Assembly (NCBI GenBank): GCA_002281875.1
Contig: NCHN01000016.1
Location: 1-62,567 of the forward strand
Direction: 5' to 3'
Length of the DNA stretch: 62,567 nt
DNA from: Sphingobacteriia bacterium 24-36-13
GTDB lineage: Bacteria > Bacteroidota > Bacteroidia > Chitinophagales > Chitinophagaceae
In this document: positions 53,512-62,400 of the stretch, one piece after another
Layout: each line of letters starts with the position of its first letter
How positions within the stretch are numbered: the stretch's first letter is position 1
Position numbers and translations under genes: made by a program
The notes under the pieces: generated by a model
Seen by the model: the letters and a program-made list of their open reading frames with translations, nothing else
Database searches by the model: none
What the model was told of the DNA's origin: nothing

Positions 53512-54552
53512 ATGGTTAAAATAGATCAAATAGTACTGCCTGATTTTCCACTTTTATTGGCTCCAATGGAAGATGTAAGTGATCCGCCGTTCAGAGCTGT
53601 GTGCAAAGACAATGGAGCAGACCTAATGTATACAGAGTTTATCAGTAGTGAAGGACTTATTAGAGATGCAATAAAAAGCCGCCAGAAATTAGACATATTC
53701 GAATATGAGCGCCCAGTTGGTATCCAAATATTTGGGGGGGATGAAGACGCCCTTTCATTGAGCGCAAAGATTGTAGAAACGGTTAACCCCGATTTATTAG
53801 ACATCAATTTTGGATGCCCAGTAAAAAAAGTAGCCCTTAAAGGCGCAGGGGCAGGTGTTTTAAAAGATATCGATTTAATGGTTCGCTTAACAGAAGCAAC
53901 TGTTAAAAGCACCAAACTACCTGTTACGGTAAAAACCAGATTGGGTTGGGACGATCAAAATAAAAATATTGAAGAAGTTGCTGAAAGATTGCAAGATGTA
54001 GGCATTAAGGCATTAGCCATTCATGGCAGAACAAGGGCCCAAATGTACAAGGGTGAAGCCGATTGGACTTTGATAGCCAAGGTGAAAAATAACCCTAGAA
54101 TTAAAATACCCATCTTTGGTAATGGCGATATAGATAGTCCACAAAAAGCCAAACTATACAAAGAGCGTTATGGAGTTGATGGCATTATGATTGGCCGAGC
54201 AGCTATTGGATATCCTTGGATATTCAGAGAAATAAAACATTATTTAGCAACAGGAGAAATTTTACCAGCACCCACTTTAGCAGAAAGAGTAGCAATTTGT
54301 AAAAAACATTTACGCAAATCGGTGGAATGGAAAGGACCGAAAGTGGGTATTTTTGAAATGCGCAGGCATTATACCAATTACCTAAAGGGATTACCAGGTA
54401 TAAAGGATTATAGAGCCCGCCTAGTTACTTTAATGGAACCAGCAGAAATAGAATCAGTATTAGATGAAGTGACCGCCAACTATGAAGGTTACGAGTTTGA
54501 GCGCATGCCGATTGAGTTAATTGACTATCACCAAAAATGTCCAATTAATTAA
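53512..54552 (+). CDS. dusB: tRNA-dihydrouridine synthase
   Basis: A flavin-dependent enzyme that reduces uridine to dihydrouridine in tRNA D-loops. The 346 residues contain APMEDVSDPPFR near the N-terminus, the catalytic Cys in INFGCPVKKV, HGRTRAQMYKG, and IFGNGDIDSP, the FMN phosphate-binding region. An in-frame GTG 12 bases upstream (53500) is an alternative start. The last 8 bases overlap the end of the convergent glutathione peroxidase gene. Confidence 0.92.
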   Translation: MVKIDQIVLPDFPLLLAPMEDVSDPPFRAVCKDNGADLMYTEFISSEGLIRDAIKSRQKLDIFEYERPVGIQIFGGDEDALSLSAKIVETVNPDLLDINFGCPVKKVALKGAGAGVLKDIDLMVRLTEATVKSTKLPVTVKTRLGWDDQNKNIEEVAERLQDVGIKALAIHGRTRAQMYKGEADWTLIAKVKNNPRIKIPIFGNGDIDSPQKAKLYKERYGVDGIMIGRAAIGYPWIFREIKHYLATGEILPAPTLAERVAICKKHLRKSVEWKGPKVGIFEMRRHYTNYLKGLPGIKDYRARLVTLMEPAEIESVLDEVTANYEGYEFERMPIELIDYHQKCPIN

Positions 54553-55189
54553 TGGGAATTTCTTTAGGAGATACCCATTGCGAGTAATAGCTATCAAGTA
54601 CTCCATTTTCATTTATTAAGTATTTAGAAAAATTCCAATCAGGTTGTTTACTGCACCAACCATTTTTAGATGGGTCTGTTAACCATTGATAAACATTTTG
54701 TTGATTGGCTCCTTTGATCACTTGCCCTTTTTTCATTAACTGAAAACTAACGCCATAATTGACTTTGCAAAAAGCAGCAATATCTGCATCCGATTTTTTC
54801 TCTTGGTCTTTAAAATCATTTGCAGGGAATCCAAGCAATACTAAACGATCTCCATATTGCTTATGCAATTGCTCTAATTCTTCATACTGGCCAGTATAAC
54901 CACAATCACTAGCTGTGTTCACCAATAAAACTTTTTTTCCTTTGAGCTCACTAAAATAAAGGGTGTCCCCATTATTTTTAATGGCTATTAAATCGTAAAA
55001 AGAATCAGAAGGATTTGCTTGATCTTTATTGAGTAAAATATTTTTAGATTGTCCAGTAAGTTTACCCATAAACATAATAATGGGATAAGCGGCTTTCAGT
55101 ATAGATTGTTTCCAGGTCATTTGAGATTTTTTTAACAGCAGGCCAGCAACTACCAGCACTGCAATAAGAATAATAAGAACTCGCTTCAT
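54545..55189 (-). CDS. Glutathione peroxidase-like protein, membrane anchored
   Basis: A Cys-type glutathione peroxidase (thiol peroxidase) of 214 residues with an N-terminal membrane anchor (about 3-19). The catalytic Cys is C96 in NTASDCGYTG; Trp and Asn of the tetrad are W185 and N186 in PDWNFSKY. Where classic enzymes have FPCNQF, this one has FPANDF (121-126), so the tetrad Gln is Asp. Likely reduces peroxides at the periplasmic face using thioredoxin rather than glutathione. Its end overlaps dusB by 8 bases. Confidence 0.88.
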   Translation of the reverse strand: MKRVLIILIAVLVVAGLLLKKSQMTWKQSILKAAYPIIMFMGKLTGQSKNILLNKDQANPSDSFYDLIAIKNNGDTLYFSELKGKKVLLVNTASDCGYTGQYEELEQLHKQYGDRLVLLGFPANDFKDQEKKSDADIAAFCKVNYGVSFQLMKKGQVIKGANQQNVYQWLTDPSKNGWCSKQPDWNFSKYLINENGVLDSYYSQWVSPKEIPIN

Positions 55190-55231
55190 ATACGTTTATT
55201 CAATTAAAAAGGTTTAGACCTGAGTACTAAT

Positions 55232-56608
55232 TTAACCTACCAACCATTTTAATAATTTCAGCTTACCCGAAAATGGGGGGTATTTTAATGCGGGATCAAA
55301 CCAGGTAGGTGTTTTCATTACCGCTTTTTTGTGGCTAAAAGTTTCAAAACTATACTTACCATGATAGGCACCCGTACCACTAAATCCTCTTCCGCCAAAA
55401 GGCAAATTGGGATTAGTTAAATGAAGCGTTGCTGTATTTACACAAGCACCGCCAGCTGGTACCGCATGCAACCATGCCTGCTCTTTAGCTGTGCTCCCCG
55501 TAAAAATATAAAATGCCAATGGATTCGGATTTTTTGCAATAATGGCTTTGGCTTCCTCCATGGTATTAAAACTCAGAATAGGTAAAATAGGGCCAAAAAT
55601 TTCATCCCGCATTATATTTGAATCAACTAAAACCCCATCTAAAATAGTTGGCTCTATATAAAGAGAAGCAGCATCATATTTACCACCATATACAATAGTA
55701 CCATCAGACAAATATTGAACAATTCGATTGAATTGTTTTTCGTTAATGATTCTTCCATAACCTTCTTCTTTTGCAGCGTCATTGCCATAAAATTGAGGTA
55801 TCGCTTTTTTAAGTGCTTCAATTAATTCTACTCTTTTAGATTCATGCACCAACACATAATCAGGAGCCACACACATTTGTCCAGCATTAGAAAATTTAGG
55901 CATGGCAATTCGTTTAGCTGCAACATTTATATTGGCATCTTCCTCTACTACACACGGACTCTTGCCCCCTAATTCTAATGTTACTGGCACTAAATTTTCA
56001 GCAGCCATTTTATAGATAATTTTTCCAACACCCGTACTTCCCGTGTAAAAAACATGATCAAATGCAAAATGATTCATCATTGCAGGAATAACGGTAGCCC
56101 CATCACCAGGCACGTATAATACTTGCTCAGGTGGAAATACAGCATGAATAATTTTTTCCATTACTGCCGCAGTAGCGGGAGCAAACTCGCTCGGTTTTAA
56201 TACCACTGTATTTCCTGCGGCAAGGGCTCCCATTAATGGAGTAAATAATAACTGAAAAGGATAATTCCATGGACCAATAATCAATACCACACCCAAGGGT
56301 TCTCGCATCACTTTAGAGCTAGAAGGAAGATTTAATAAATTAGTAGGCACAGCTTCAGGTTCCATCCAAGATTTTAAATTGGCCAAAGTATCTTTTAACT
56401 CAGCCATAAAAAATCCATTCTCTGTTACCCAACATTCTTCTTTGCTTTTATGTAAATCTGCATAGAGTGCAGCATAAATCGCTTCCTCGTGTTCTTCCAC
56501 TGCTCTCTTCAAATTCAAGAGTTGCTGCTTTCTAAAAGCATAAGGTCTGGTAGCGCCTGATTCAAAAAATTGACGCTGTTGTTGAAGTTGTGCTATAAGG
56601 GCTTGCAT
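55232..56608 (-). CDS. Aldehyde dehydrogenase
   Basis: An NAD(P)-dependent aldehyde dehydrogenase of 458 residues, in the short class-3-like group. Motifs: GPWNYPFQL near 112, FTGSTGVGKII near 190, ELGGKSPCVV, and the catalytic Cys in NAGQMCVAP near 245. The C-terminal PFGGRGFSGTGAYHGKYSFETFSH (in part: GGRGFSGTGAYHG) is typical. No membrane tail is seen. It lies 42 bases from the glutathione peroxidase gene on the same strand. Confidence 0.93.
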   Translation of the reverse strand: MQALIAQLQQQRQFFESGATRPYAFRKQQLLNLKRAVEEHEEAIYAALYADLHKSKEECWVTENGFFMAELKDTLANLKSWMEPEAVPTNLLNLPSSSKVMREPLGVVLIIGPWNYPFQLLFTPLMGALAAGNTVVLKPSEFAPATAAVMEKIIHAVFPPEQVLYVPGDGATVIPAMMNHFAFDHVFYTGSTGVGKIIYKMAAENLVPVTLELGGKSPCVVEEDANINVAAKRIAMPKFSNAGQMCVAPDYVLVHESKRVELIEALKKAIPQFYGNDAAKEEGYGRIINEKQFNRIVQYLSDGTIVYGGKYDAASLYIEPTILDGVLVDSNIMRDEIFGPILPILSFNTMEEAKAIIAKNPNPLAFYIFTGSTAKEQAWLHAVPAGGACVNTATLHLTNPNLPFGGRGFSGTGAYHGKYSFETFSHKKAVMKTPTWFDPALKYPPFSGKLKLLKWLVG

Positions 56609-56672
56609 TCATCAATTATTTAGACGAACAAGTTAGTTAAATCTGTATATTCATACTTCACAATTGCTCCAT

Positions 56673-58145
56673 ATGAAAAAGAAAGAAAAAGGGGTTGTAA
56701 ACACAGAAAACCAAACAGCCCAAACCAATTCTCGCAGGTCGTTCCTGCGCAACGCAGGTCTTGCTGCAGCAGGGTTTTACATTGTTCCCCGTCATGTGTT
56801 AGGACGAGGGTTTGTTGCCCCTAGTGATAAACTCCAAATTGCCGGCATAGGTGCTGGAGGAAAAGGGGAAAGTGATTTGTGGAGTTTCTACAACAGTGGC
56901 AAAGCAGATATTGCTTTTTTATGTGATGTAGACGACAGACAATCCAAAAAAAGCAGAGAGCGTTATCCAAAAGCCAAGTATTATAAAGACTATCGTGAAA
57001 TGCTCGATAAGGAGCATAAATATTTTGATGCAGTTTCAGTTTCAACACCAGACCATATGCACGCCATTCAAGGCTTGGCAGCTATGCAGTTGAAAAAACA
57101 TGTGTACATACAGAAACCATTGTCACACAATATTTCTGAAGCAAGAGAATTAACAGAAGCGGCACACAAATACAAAGTGGTTACACAAATGGGCAACCAA
57201 GGTGCCAGTGGAGATGGGGTTAGAAAATTAATTGATTGGTACAATGCAGGACTAATTGGAGATGTACATACTATTTACTGTTACACAGATAGGCCCGTTT
57301 GGCCACAGGGAGTGGGTTGGCCTACTACCAAAGGGACTGTTCCAGAAGGTTTAGATTGGAATCTATGGCAGGGTGTTGCGCCAAATAAAGATTATGTTGA
57401 CGGTTTATTGCCATTTAACTGGAGAGGTTGGTGGGATTACGGTACCGGTGCATTAGGAGATATGGCTTGTCATATCATGGCCCCTGCTTTTGCAGTATTA
57501 GGATTGGGATATCCTGTTTCTGCGGAGTGTAGTGTAGCCACCAGGTATTTACAACCATGGACACGCGCTTATTATCCTGAAAGCTGTCCTACTGCATCAC
57601 ATATTATCTTAACCTTCAAAGGACAAAATGGAAAACCAGATGTAAAACTTCATTGGATGGATGGAGGAATTCAACCTGCACGTCCTGAAGAATTAGGCCC
57701 AAATGAAATGATGGGAGACGGTGGTAATGGAGCCATTTTTGAAGGAACAAAAGGTAAAATGATTTGTGGCACTTATGGTGCTTTACCTAATTTATTGCCA
57801 ACATCTAAGAGCAAGGAATATGATGCTGTTCCGCAAACCATTAAGCGTGTTCCAAAAGGTGACGCAGGTCACTATGCTGCATGGGTTGAAGCAGCCATTG
57901 CCGGTTATGGTTCACCCGAAGAAAAAGAGTTAAGTTCTAATTTTAATATTGCTGGTCCTTTAACGGAAAGTGTGTTAATGGGTAACTTAGCTATTAGAAG
58001 TTTCGATATTCAGAAGAAAGCAACTAATGGAAGAGTGTCTTATCCTGGCAGAAATATCAAACTACTTTGGGACGGTCCTAATATGAAAATCACCAACTTT
58101 GATGAAGCCAATCAGTTTGTGAAAAAGGAATACAGAACATTCTAA
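56673..58145 (+). CDS. Exported Gfo/Idh/MocA oxidoreductase
   Basis: A 490-residue NAD(P)-dependent sugar oxidoreductase of the Gfo/Idh/MocA family. A twin-arginine motif SRRSFLRNAG precedes a hydrophobic stretch, so it is probably exported folded. The nucleotide site is GIGAGGKGESD, then FLCDVDD, STPDHMHA and EKP-like QKPLSHN. The ATG at 56673 is preferred over the TTG at 56664. It converges on the minus-strand GMC/isomerase operon, and may act on the same oxidised sugars. Confidence 0.9.
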   Translation: MKKKEKGVVNTENQTAQTNSRRSFLRNAGLAAAGFYIVPRHVLGRGFVAPSDKLQIAGIGAGGKGESDLWSFYNSGKADIAFLCDVDDRQSKKSRERYPKAKYYKDYREMLDKEHKYFDAVSVSTPDHMHAIQGLAAMQLKKHVYIQKPLSHNISEARELTEAAHKYKVVTQMGNQGASGDGVRKLIDWYNAGLIGDVHTIYCYTDRPVWPQGVGWPTTKGTVPEGLDWNLWQGVAPNKDYVDGLLPFNWRGWWDYGTGALGDMACHIMAPAFAVLGLGYPVSAECSVATRYLQPWTRAYYPESCPTASHIILTFKGQNGKPDVKLHWMDGGIQPARPEELGPNEMMGDGGNGAIFEGTKGKMICGTYGALPNLLPTSKSKEYDAVPQTIKRVPKGDAGHYAAWVEAAIAGYGSPEEKELSSNFNIAGPLTESVLMGNLAIRSFDIQKKATNGRVSYPGRNIKLLWDGPNMKITNFDEANQFVKKEYRTF

Positions 58146-58167
58146 ATGTAAATACCTTTTTCAAACA

Positions 58168-58202
58168 AACCCGCATAGAAGAATTTTTTATGCGGGTTTT
58201 TA
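58168..58202 (+). terminator. Terminator after the Gfo/Idh/MocA gene
   Basis: AACCCGCATA (58168-58177) pairs with TATGCGGGTT (58189-58198), followed by T's. It stops the + strand transcript. Confidence 0.83.
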
Positions 58203-58234
58203 TTTAAAAAAAGTAGAGCCCCCTAAAACAAAAA

Positions 58235-58259
58235 TGGGCTAGCTCGATTAGCTAACCCA
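58235..58259 (-). terminator. Terminator of the minus-strand sugar operon
   Basis: TGGGCTAGCT (58235-58244) pairs with AGCTAACCCA (58250-58259) with one mismatch; a T-rich run follows on the minus strand. A perfect 18-base palindrome TCATATTCTAGAATATGA (58262-58279) lies between it and the stop codon. Confidence 0.65.
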
Positions 58260-58287
58260 TCTCATATTCTAGAATATGAATGAATTT

Positions 58288-59157
58288 TTAGATTGAGAAT
58301 TCCTTCATATAAGCTGCATTCTTTTCTGCGCTTTCCAAAGGATTGGTTCCTGTGAATGCTTCTTGCTCAACAATATGGTGTTGCATACCGTATTTCTTCA
58401 TCTGACCGAGTATCTTCTTGAAATCGATATTGCCCTTACCAATATGACAAGACTCAATACCTTTTGCGGTTTTAGTTTGGTCTTTTACATGACAAAGTCT
58501 AAAACGGTTTGGATATTTTTTAGCCCATGCAATTGGATCTTCATTGGCAGCAACTACCCAATAAATATCCATTTCAAAATCTACTAAACCAGCATCCGTT
58601 CCTTCCATCATAACGGTTTGAGGAACTTGACCGTCTAATACTTTGAAAGAGTAATCGTGGTTATGGTAGGCAAAACGAATTCCGTTTTTCTTACAGATTT
58701 CACCACTCTTATTAAACTCGTCGTTGAAACGTTTGAAATCGTCAATCGATTTTTGTGCTCCTTTGTAAGGACAAATCAAATACTTCACTCCTACTTCAGC
58801 TGCTTCGGCTGCTTTACGTTCAAAATCTACGGTGTTATTAGAGTGAGCAGACACTAAGCTCATCCCTAAATCGTCCATATATTTTTTGAACTCAGTATTT
58901 TTCCAACCCCAGAAAAATCCTTTAGGGCCTTCAAAACTTTCAATTTGCTTATACCCGTAAGAAGACAGTTTTGCTAAAGTGCCCTTGGCATCTTTCATCA
59001 TATCTTCTTTAACAGTCCACAATTGCAAACCAAATGCAGATAACTTTTTTGTTTCGCCTAAAGTGTGCAAGAAATTTGATTTACCAACAAAGGGTAAACT
59101 TAAACCTGCAGCAGCAAGGCTTGCTGTTTTTAAGAAATCTCTTCTATTATTACTCAT
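58288..59157 (-). CDS. Exported sugar phosphate isomerase/epimerase (TIM barrel)
   Basis: A 289-residue xylose-isomerase-like TIM-barrel enzyme. It starts with a twin-arginine signal (NRRDFLKTASLAAAG). Metal-site residues fit the family: FAYHNHDYSF, DFEMDIYW, RLCHVKD and HIVEQE near the C-terminus. It probably isomerises or cleaves an oxidised sugar. It lies 55 bases after the GMC small subunit gene in the operon; a terminator follows. Confidence 0.87.
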   Translation of the reverse strand: MSNNRRDFLKTASLAAAGLSLPFVGKSNFLHTLGETKKLSAFGLQLWTVKEDMMKDAKGTLAKLSSYGYKQIESFEGPKGFFWGWKNTEFKKYMDDLGMSLVSAHSNNTVDFERKAAEAAEVGVKYLICPYKGAQKSIDDFKRFNDEFNKSGEICKKNGIRFAYHNHDYSFKVLDGQVPQTVMMEGTDAGLVDFEMDIYWVVAANEDPIAWAKKYPNRFRLCHVKDQTKTAKGIESCHIGKGNIDFKKILGQMKKYGMQHHIVEQEAFTGTNPLESAEKNAAYMKEFSI

Positions 59158-59212
59158 ACCTTTTTTTTAAATAGTCAATCAAGAGGATTAAAACAAAACC
59201 TATGCCATACAA

Positions 59213-59782
59213 CTAGGTTGCCCAAGCTTTATCTCCTTTTTTATAATCAACACATCCTTCGAACTTGCCTGGAACAGCAACATAGCGCAATACTTTTGTT
59301 GCACCTACTTCAGAAGTAAAGAAACCCCATAAAGTAAGCTCCTTCATCATTCTGAAATAATGAGGCATTTCCTCTGGCTTTTTCTTTTCTTGAAAAGCTT
59401 TGGCTTCTGCATCTAATTCAGTTAACAATTTGGTGCGTTCTTCTGCACTGGCTTCCATAAAGGCTTTGCCAATTTTTGCTTTTGAATCTTTAAACTTTAA
59501 AGCGGCCATACCCTCCATAAATACTTTTGCTTCGGCAGGCTTATAGCAATCTTTTACAATTACTGTCATAAACTCACCCACATTGGCTTCTTTGGCACCA
59601 GGAGTATTGGTTTTAGGCAAAATAGTTTCTGCTACTTCATTTAAAAAAGCAATGTCTTCAGGCGTAAATGCTACTGCATCACCCGCTGTTGATTTACAGC
59701 CAGATAAAAAAGCCTGTGAACCCAAAATAGTGCCACCCAACAATAGGGCAACGCTGGATAATGCTTCTCTTCTATTCATCAT
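59213..59782 (-). CDS. Gluconate 2-dehydrogenase subunit 3-like protein (GMC partner)
   Basis: A 189-residue protein of the gluconate 2-dehydrogenase subunit 3 family, the small partner that carries the export signal for a GMC flavoprotein. The N-terminus has a twin-arginine motif (NRREALSSV) and a possible lipobox FLSGCKS. The mature part includes FTPEDIAFLNEVAETILPKT, in part FLNEVAETILPKT, and a C-terminal VPGKFEGCVDYKKGD. A second ATG one codon later is also usable. It starts 20 bases after the GMC gene. Confidence 0.86.
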   Translation of the reverse strand: MMNRREALSSVALLLGGTILGSQAFLSGCKSTAGDAVAFTPEDIAFLNEVAETILPKTNTPGAKEANVGEFMTVIVKDCYKPAEAKVFMEGMAALKFKDSKAKIGKAFMEASAEERTKLLTELDAEAKAFQEKKKPEEMPHYFRMMKELTLWGFFTSEVGATKVLRYVAVPGKFEGCVDYKKGDKAWAT

Positions 59783-59801
59783 GATTAATGCATTTAATAA
59801 T

Positions 59802-61481
59802 TTATAAATTTCCTTTTTTCAATTCGCTTACTGCAAAGTCTGCAGCTCTAGCGGTGAATGCCATATAAGTTAGAGATGGATTCACGCAAGCAGCAGAAGT
59901 CATGAAAGATCCATCTGTAACAAACACGTTTGGTGCATCCCAAATTTGGTTATGTTTATTTACTACTGATGTTTTTGGATCAGCTCCCATTCTTGCTGTA
60001 CCCATTTCATGAATACCACGACCCAATACTGCATTGGCATCATATCCTTTAACGTCTTTAACCCCAGCATTGGTAAGCATTTCAATGGCATCGGCCAACA
60101 TGTCTTTGCGCATCTTCATCTCATTCTCTTTCAATTCAGCGTCAATTTTCAACACGTTTAAACCCCATTTATCTTTTACCGTTTTATCTAGTGTTGCAAA
60201 ATTCTTATGGTCTGGTAATACTTCACCAAATCCCATCATACCCATGCTCCAACCACCTGGTTCAGAAATGGCTTCTTTAAAATCTGCACCAATGGTAAAT
60301 TCAGCAACTTTGCTACCCCATCCACCTCTATTACCACTTCCTTGGTAACCAAAGCCTCTTAAATAATCACGTTTATCGGAGCCAATATTTTGGTAACGAG
60401 GAATGTATATACCATTCGCTCTTCTACCGAATGTATATTTATCTTCATACCCCTCCATTCTTCCGCCAGCACCTACACCCAAATGGTGATCCATAATATT
60501 ATGTCCCAACTCACCACTACTACTTCCTAATCCACCTTCCCAAACATCTGTTGCAGAATTCATTAGAATCCAAGCAGAGTTTAAGGTAGAAGCGTTTAAG
60601 AAAATAATTTTAGCGTTGTATACATAAGTCTTATTTGTTTCCGCGTCTAAAATTTCAACTCCAGTTGCACGCTTTTTATCTTTATCGTATAAAATTTTAG
60701 TAACAATACTCCAAGGTCTTAAAGTAAGATTACCTGTTTTCATAGCTGCAGGTAAAGTAGAACTCTGTGTGCTGAAATATGCACCAAATGGGCATCCCAA
60801 CCAACATTTGTTTCTAAACTGACACGCAGATCTTCCCTCTAGCTCTTGTGTAATATTTGCAGTACGACCAATAATCATCGCACGCTGACCTTTATAATAT
60901 TCCTTTAATCGTTTTGCTACGTCTTTTTCTACGCAGGTCATTTCCATAGGAGGCATGAATTGACCATCGGGCAATACATCTAACCCATCTCTGTTTCCAC
61001 TAATACCTGCAAATTTTTCTACATAATCGTACCATGGTTCAATCTCTTTGTAACGAACCGGCCAATCAACTGCAATCCCATCTTTGGCATTGGCTTCAAA
61101 ATCTAAGTCACTCCAACGATAGCTCTGTCTGCCCCATAACAAAGAACGACCACCTACATGGTATCCTCTGAACCAATCATATCTTTTTACTTCTACATAA
61201 GGGCTTTCAGTATCTTTTACCCACATGCCATAGGTTTGTTCATTCAAAGGATAATCACGATCAAGCACCTGATTTTGCGCAATCATTTCCTGCGTTTTTC
61301 TTCCGTGGTGCGGATAATCCCATGCTTCTTTGTTGGCATTCACGTAGTCCTTTACGTGTTCAATATTGCGACCCCTCTCGAGCATCAATACTTTTAAGCC
61401 CTTCTCTGTTAGCTCTTTTGCAGCCCAGCCTCCGCTGATGCCGGAGCCAATCACAATCGCGTCAAAATTTTGTTCAGCCAT
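59802..61481 (-). CDS. GMC family oxidoreductase (glycoside 3-dehydrogenase-like)
   Basis: An FAD-dependent oxidoreductase of 559 residues. The FAD motif is VIGSGISGGWAAKEL at the N-terminus, the ADP-ribose loop ends LMLERGRN, and the C-terminus has the active-site HEMGTARMG and the CVNPSLT segment. No signal peptide is present; export by riding on its small subunit is likely. In known relatives the pair oxidises C3 of glucosides with a cytochrome acceptor; no cytochrome gene is visible here. Fifth to last gene of the window. Confidence 0.9.
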   Translation of the reverse strand: MAEQNFDAIVIGSGISGGWAAKELTEKGLKVLMLERGRNIEHVKDYVNANKEAWDYPHHGRKTQEMIAQNQVLDRDYPLNEQTYGMWVKDTESPYVEVKRYDWFRGYHVGGRSLLWGRQSYRWSDLDFEANAKDGIAVDWPVRYKEIEPWYDYVEKFAGISGNRDGLDVLPDGQFMPPMEMTCVEKDVAKRLKEYYKGQRAMIIGRTANITQELEGRSACQFRNKCWLGCPFGAYFSTQSSTLPAAMKTGNLTLRPWSIVTKILYDKDKKRATGVEILDAETNKTYVYNAKIIFLNASTLNSAWILMNSATDVWEGGLGSSSGELGHNIMDHHLGVGAGGRMEGYEDKYTFGRRANGIYIPRYQNIGSDKRDYLRGFGYQGSGNRGGWGSKVAEFTIGADFKEAISEPGGWSMGMMGFGEVLPDHKNFATLDKTVKDKWGLNVLKIDAELKENEMKMRKDMLADAIEMLTNAGVKDVKGYDANAVLGRGIHEMGTARMGADPKTSVVNKHNQIWDAPNVFVTDGSFMTSAACVNPSLTYMAFTARAADFAVSELKKGNL

Positions 61482-61518
61482 GTTGGTGGTTTAAGCGTTG
61501 ATAGATGATTATAAAAAT

Positions 61519-62400
61519 TTAAATATTACAGATGTCAATTGCTTTTTTAAGTGAGCCTATCTTATCTTTTGCAATAGGAATAAACTCTTGTGCTACATAT
61601 CCAGTAAATCCAGTGGCAGCAATGGCTTTCATGATAGCAGGATAAAATAATTCTTGTGAATCATCAATCTCATGTCTACCAGGAACACCCGCAGTATGAT
61701 AATGACCAATATACGGCGCACTCGTTTTAATGGTCCTAATCACATCCCCTTCATCAATTTGCATATGATAGATATCGTACAATAACTTGAAATTTTCGGA
61801 ACCAATTTGCTTGCACAATTCAACACCCCAAGGCGTTTTATCGCACATATAGTCTTTATGATCCACTTTACTATTCAATAGTTCCATGATGATGGTAACG
61901 CCTCTTTTTTCAGCAAGTGGCATAATTTTCTTTAACCCATCTGCACAGTTTTTTAGTCCTGTAACATCATCCATTCCATTTCTATTTCCACTAAAACAAA
62001 TCAGGTTTTTATAACCAGCATCGGCTACTAAATTGATATGCTCAGTATAATTTTTAATGAGCGTATCATGGTATTGAGGATCATTCCATCCCTTTACCAG
62101 ACTAATTTCGGCACCATTGCACATAGTAGACATCATGCCATGTTTCTTTAGTATTGGCCAATCTTTGGGACCTACTAAATCTATTCCTGTAATCCCTATT
62201 TTTTTTGCTTCTATACAAAGATCATCTAAGGATAAGTCACTGAAGCACCATCTACAAACAGCGTGATTGATATTTCCTTTCATAGTTGATGAAACTGAAG
62301 CACAAGATGCTAAAGTTGGTACTAACGGCGCTGATGCAACAGCAACAGAACCAGTAATAATGTTTTTTATGGCAGAGCGCCTATTGGACAAATTTTTCAT
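61519..62400 (-). CDS. Exported TIM-barrel isomerase (hydroxypyruvate isomerase-like)
   Basis: A second xylose-isomerase-like TIM-barrel protein, 293 residues, similar in outline to hydroxypyruvate isomerase. The N-terminus has an NRRSAIKN twin-arginine-like motif and LASCAS, a possible lipobox. Metal residues appear as IMELLNSKVDH, LLYDIYHMQ, HTAGVPGRHEID and VAQEF. It heads the visible part of the minus-strand operon, 37 bases before the GMC gene. Sequence identity with the other TIM-barrel gene is low. Confidence 0.86.
   Translation of the reverse strand: MKNLSNRRSAIKNIITGSVAVASAPLVPTLASCASVSSTMKGNINHAVCRWCFSDLSLDDLCIEAKKIGITGIDLVGPKDWPILKKHGMMSTMCNGAEISLVKGWNDPQYHDTLIKNYTEHINLVADAGYKNLICFSGNRNGMDDVTGLKNCADGLKKIMPLAEKRGVTIIMELLNSKVDHKDYMCDKTPWGVELCKQIGSENFKLLYDIYHMQIDEGDVIRTIKTSAPYIGHYHTAGVPGRHEIDDSQELFYPAIMKAIAATGFTGYVAQEFIPIAKDKIGSLKKAIDICNI

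Noticed and set aside
58262-58279. 18-base perfect palindrome as a regulator site
   Set aside because: It lies at the 3' end of an operon beside a terminator, with no promoter near; more likely part of the transcript end structure.
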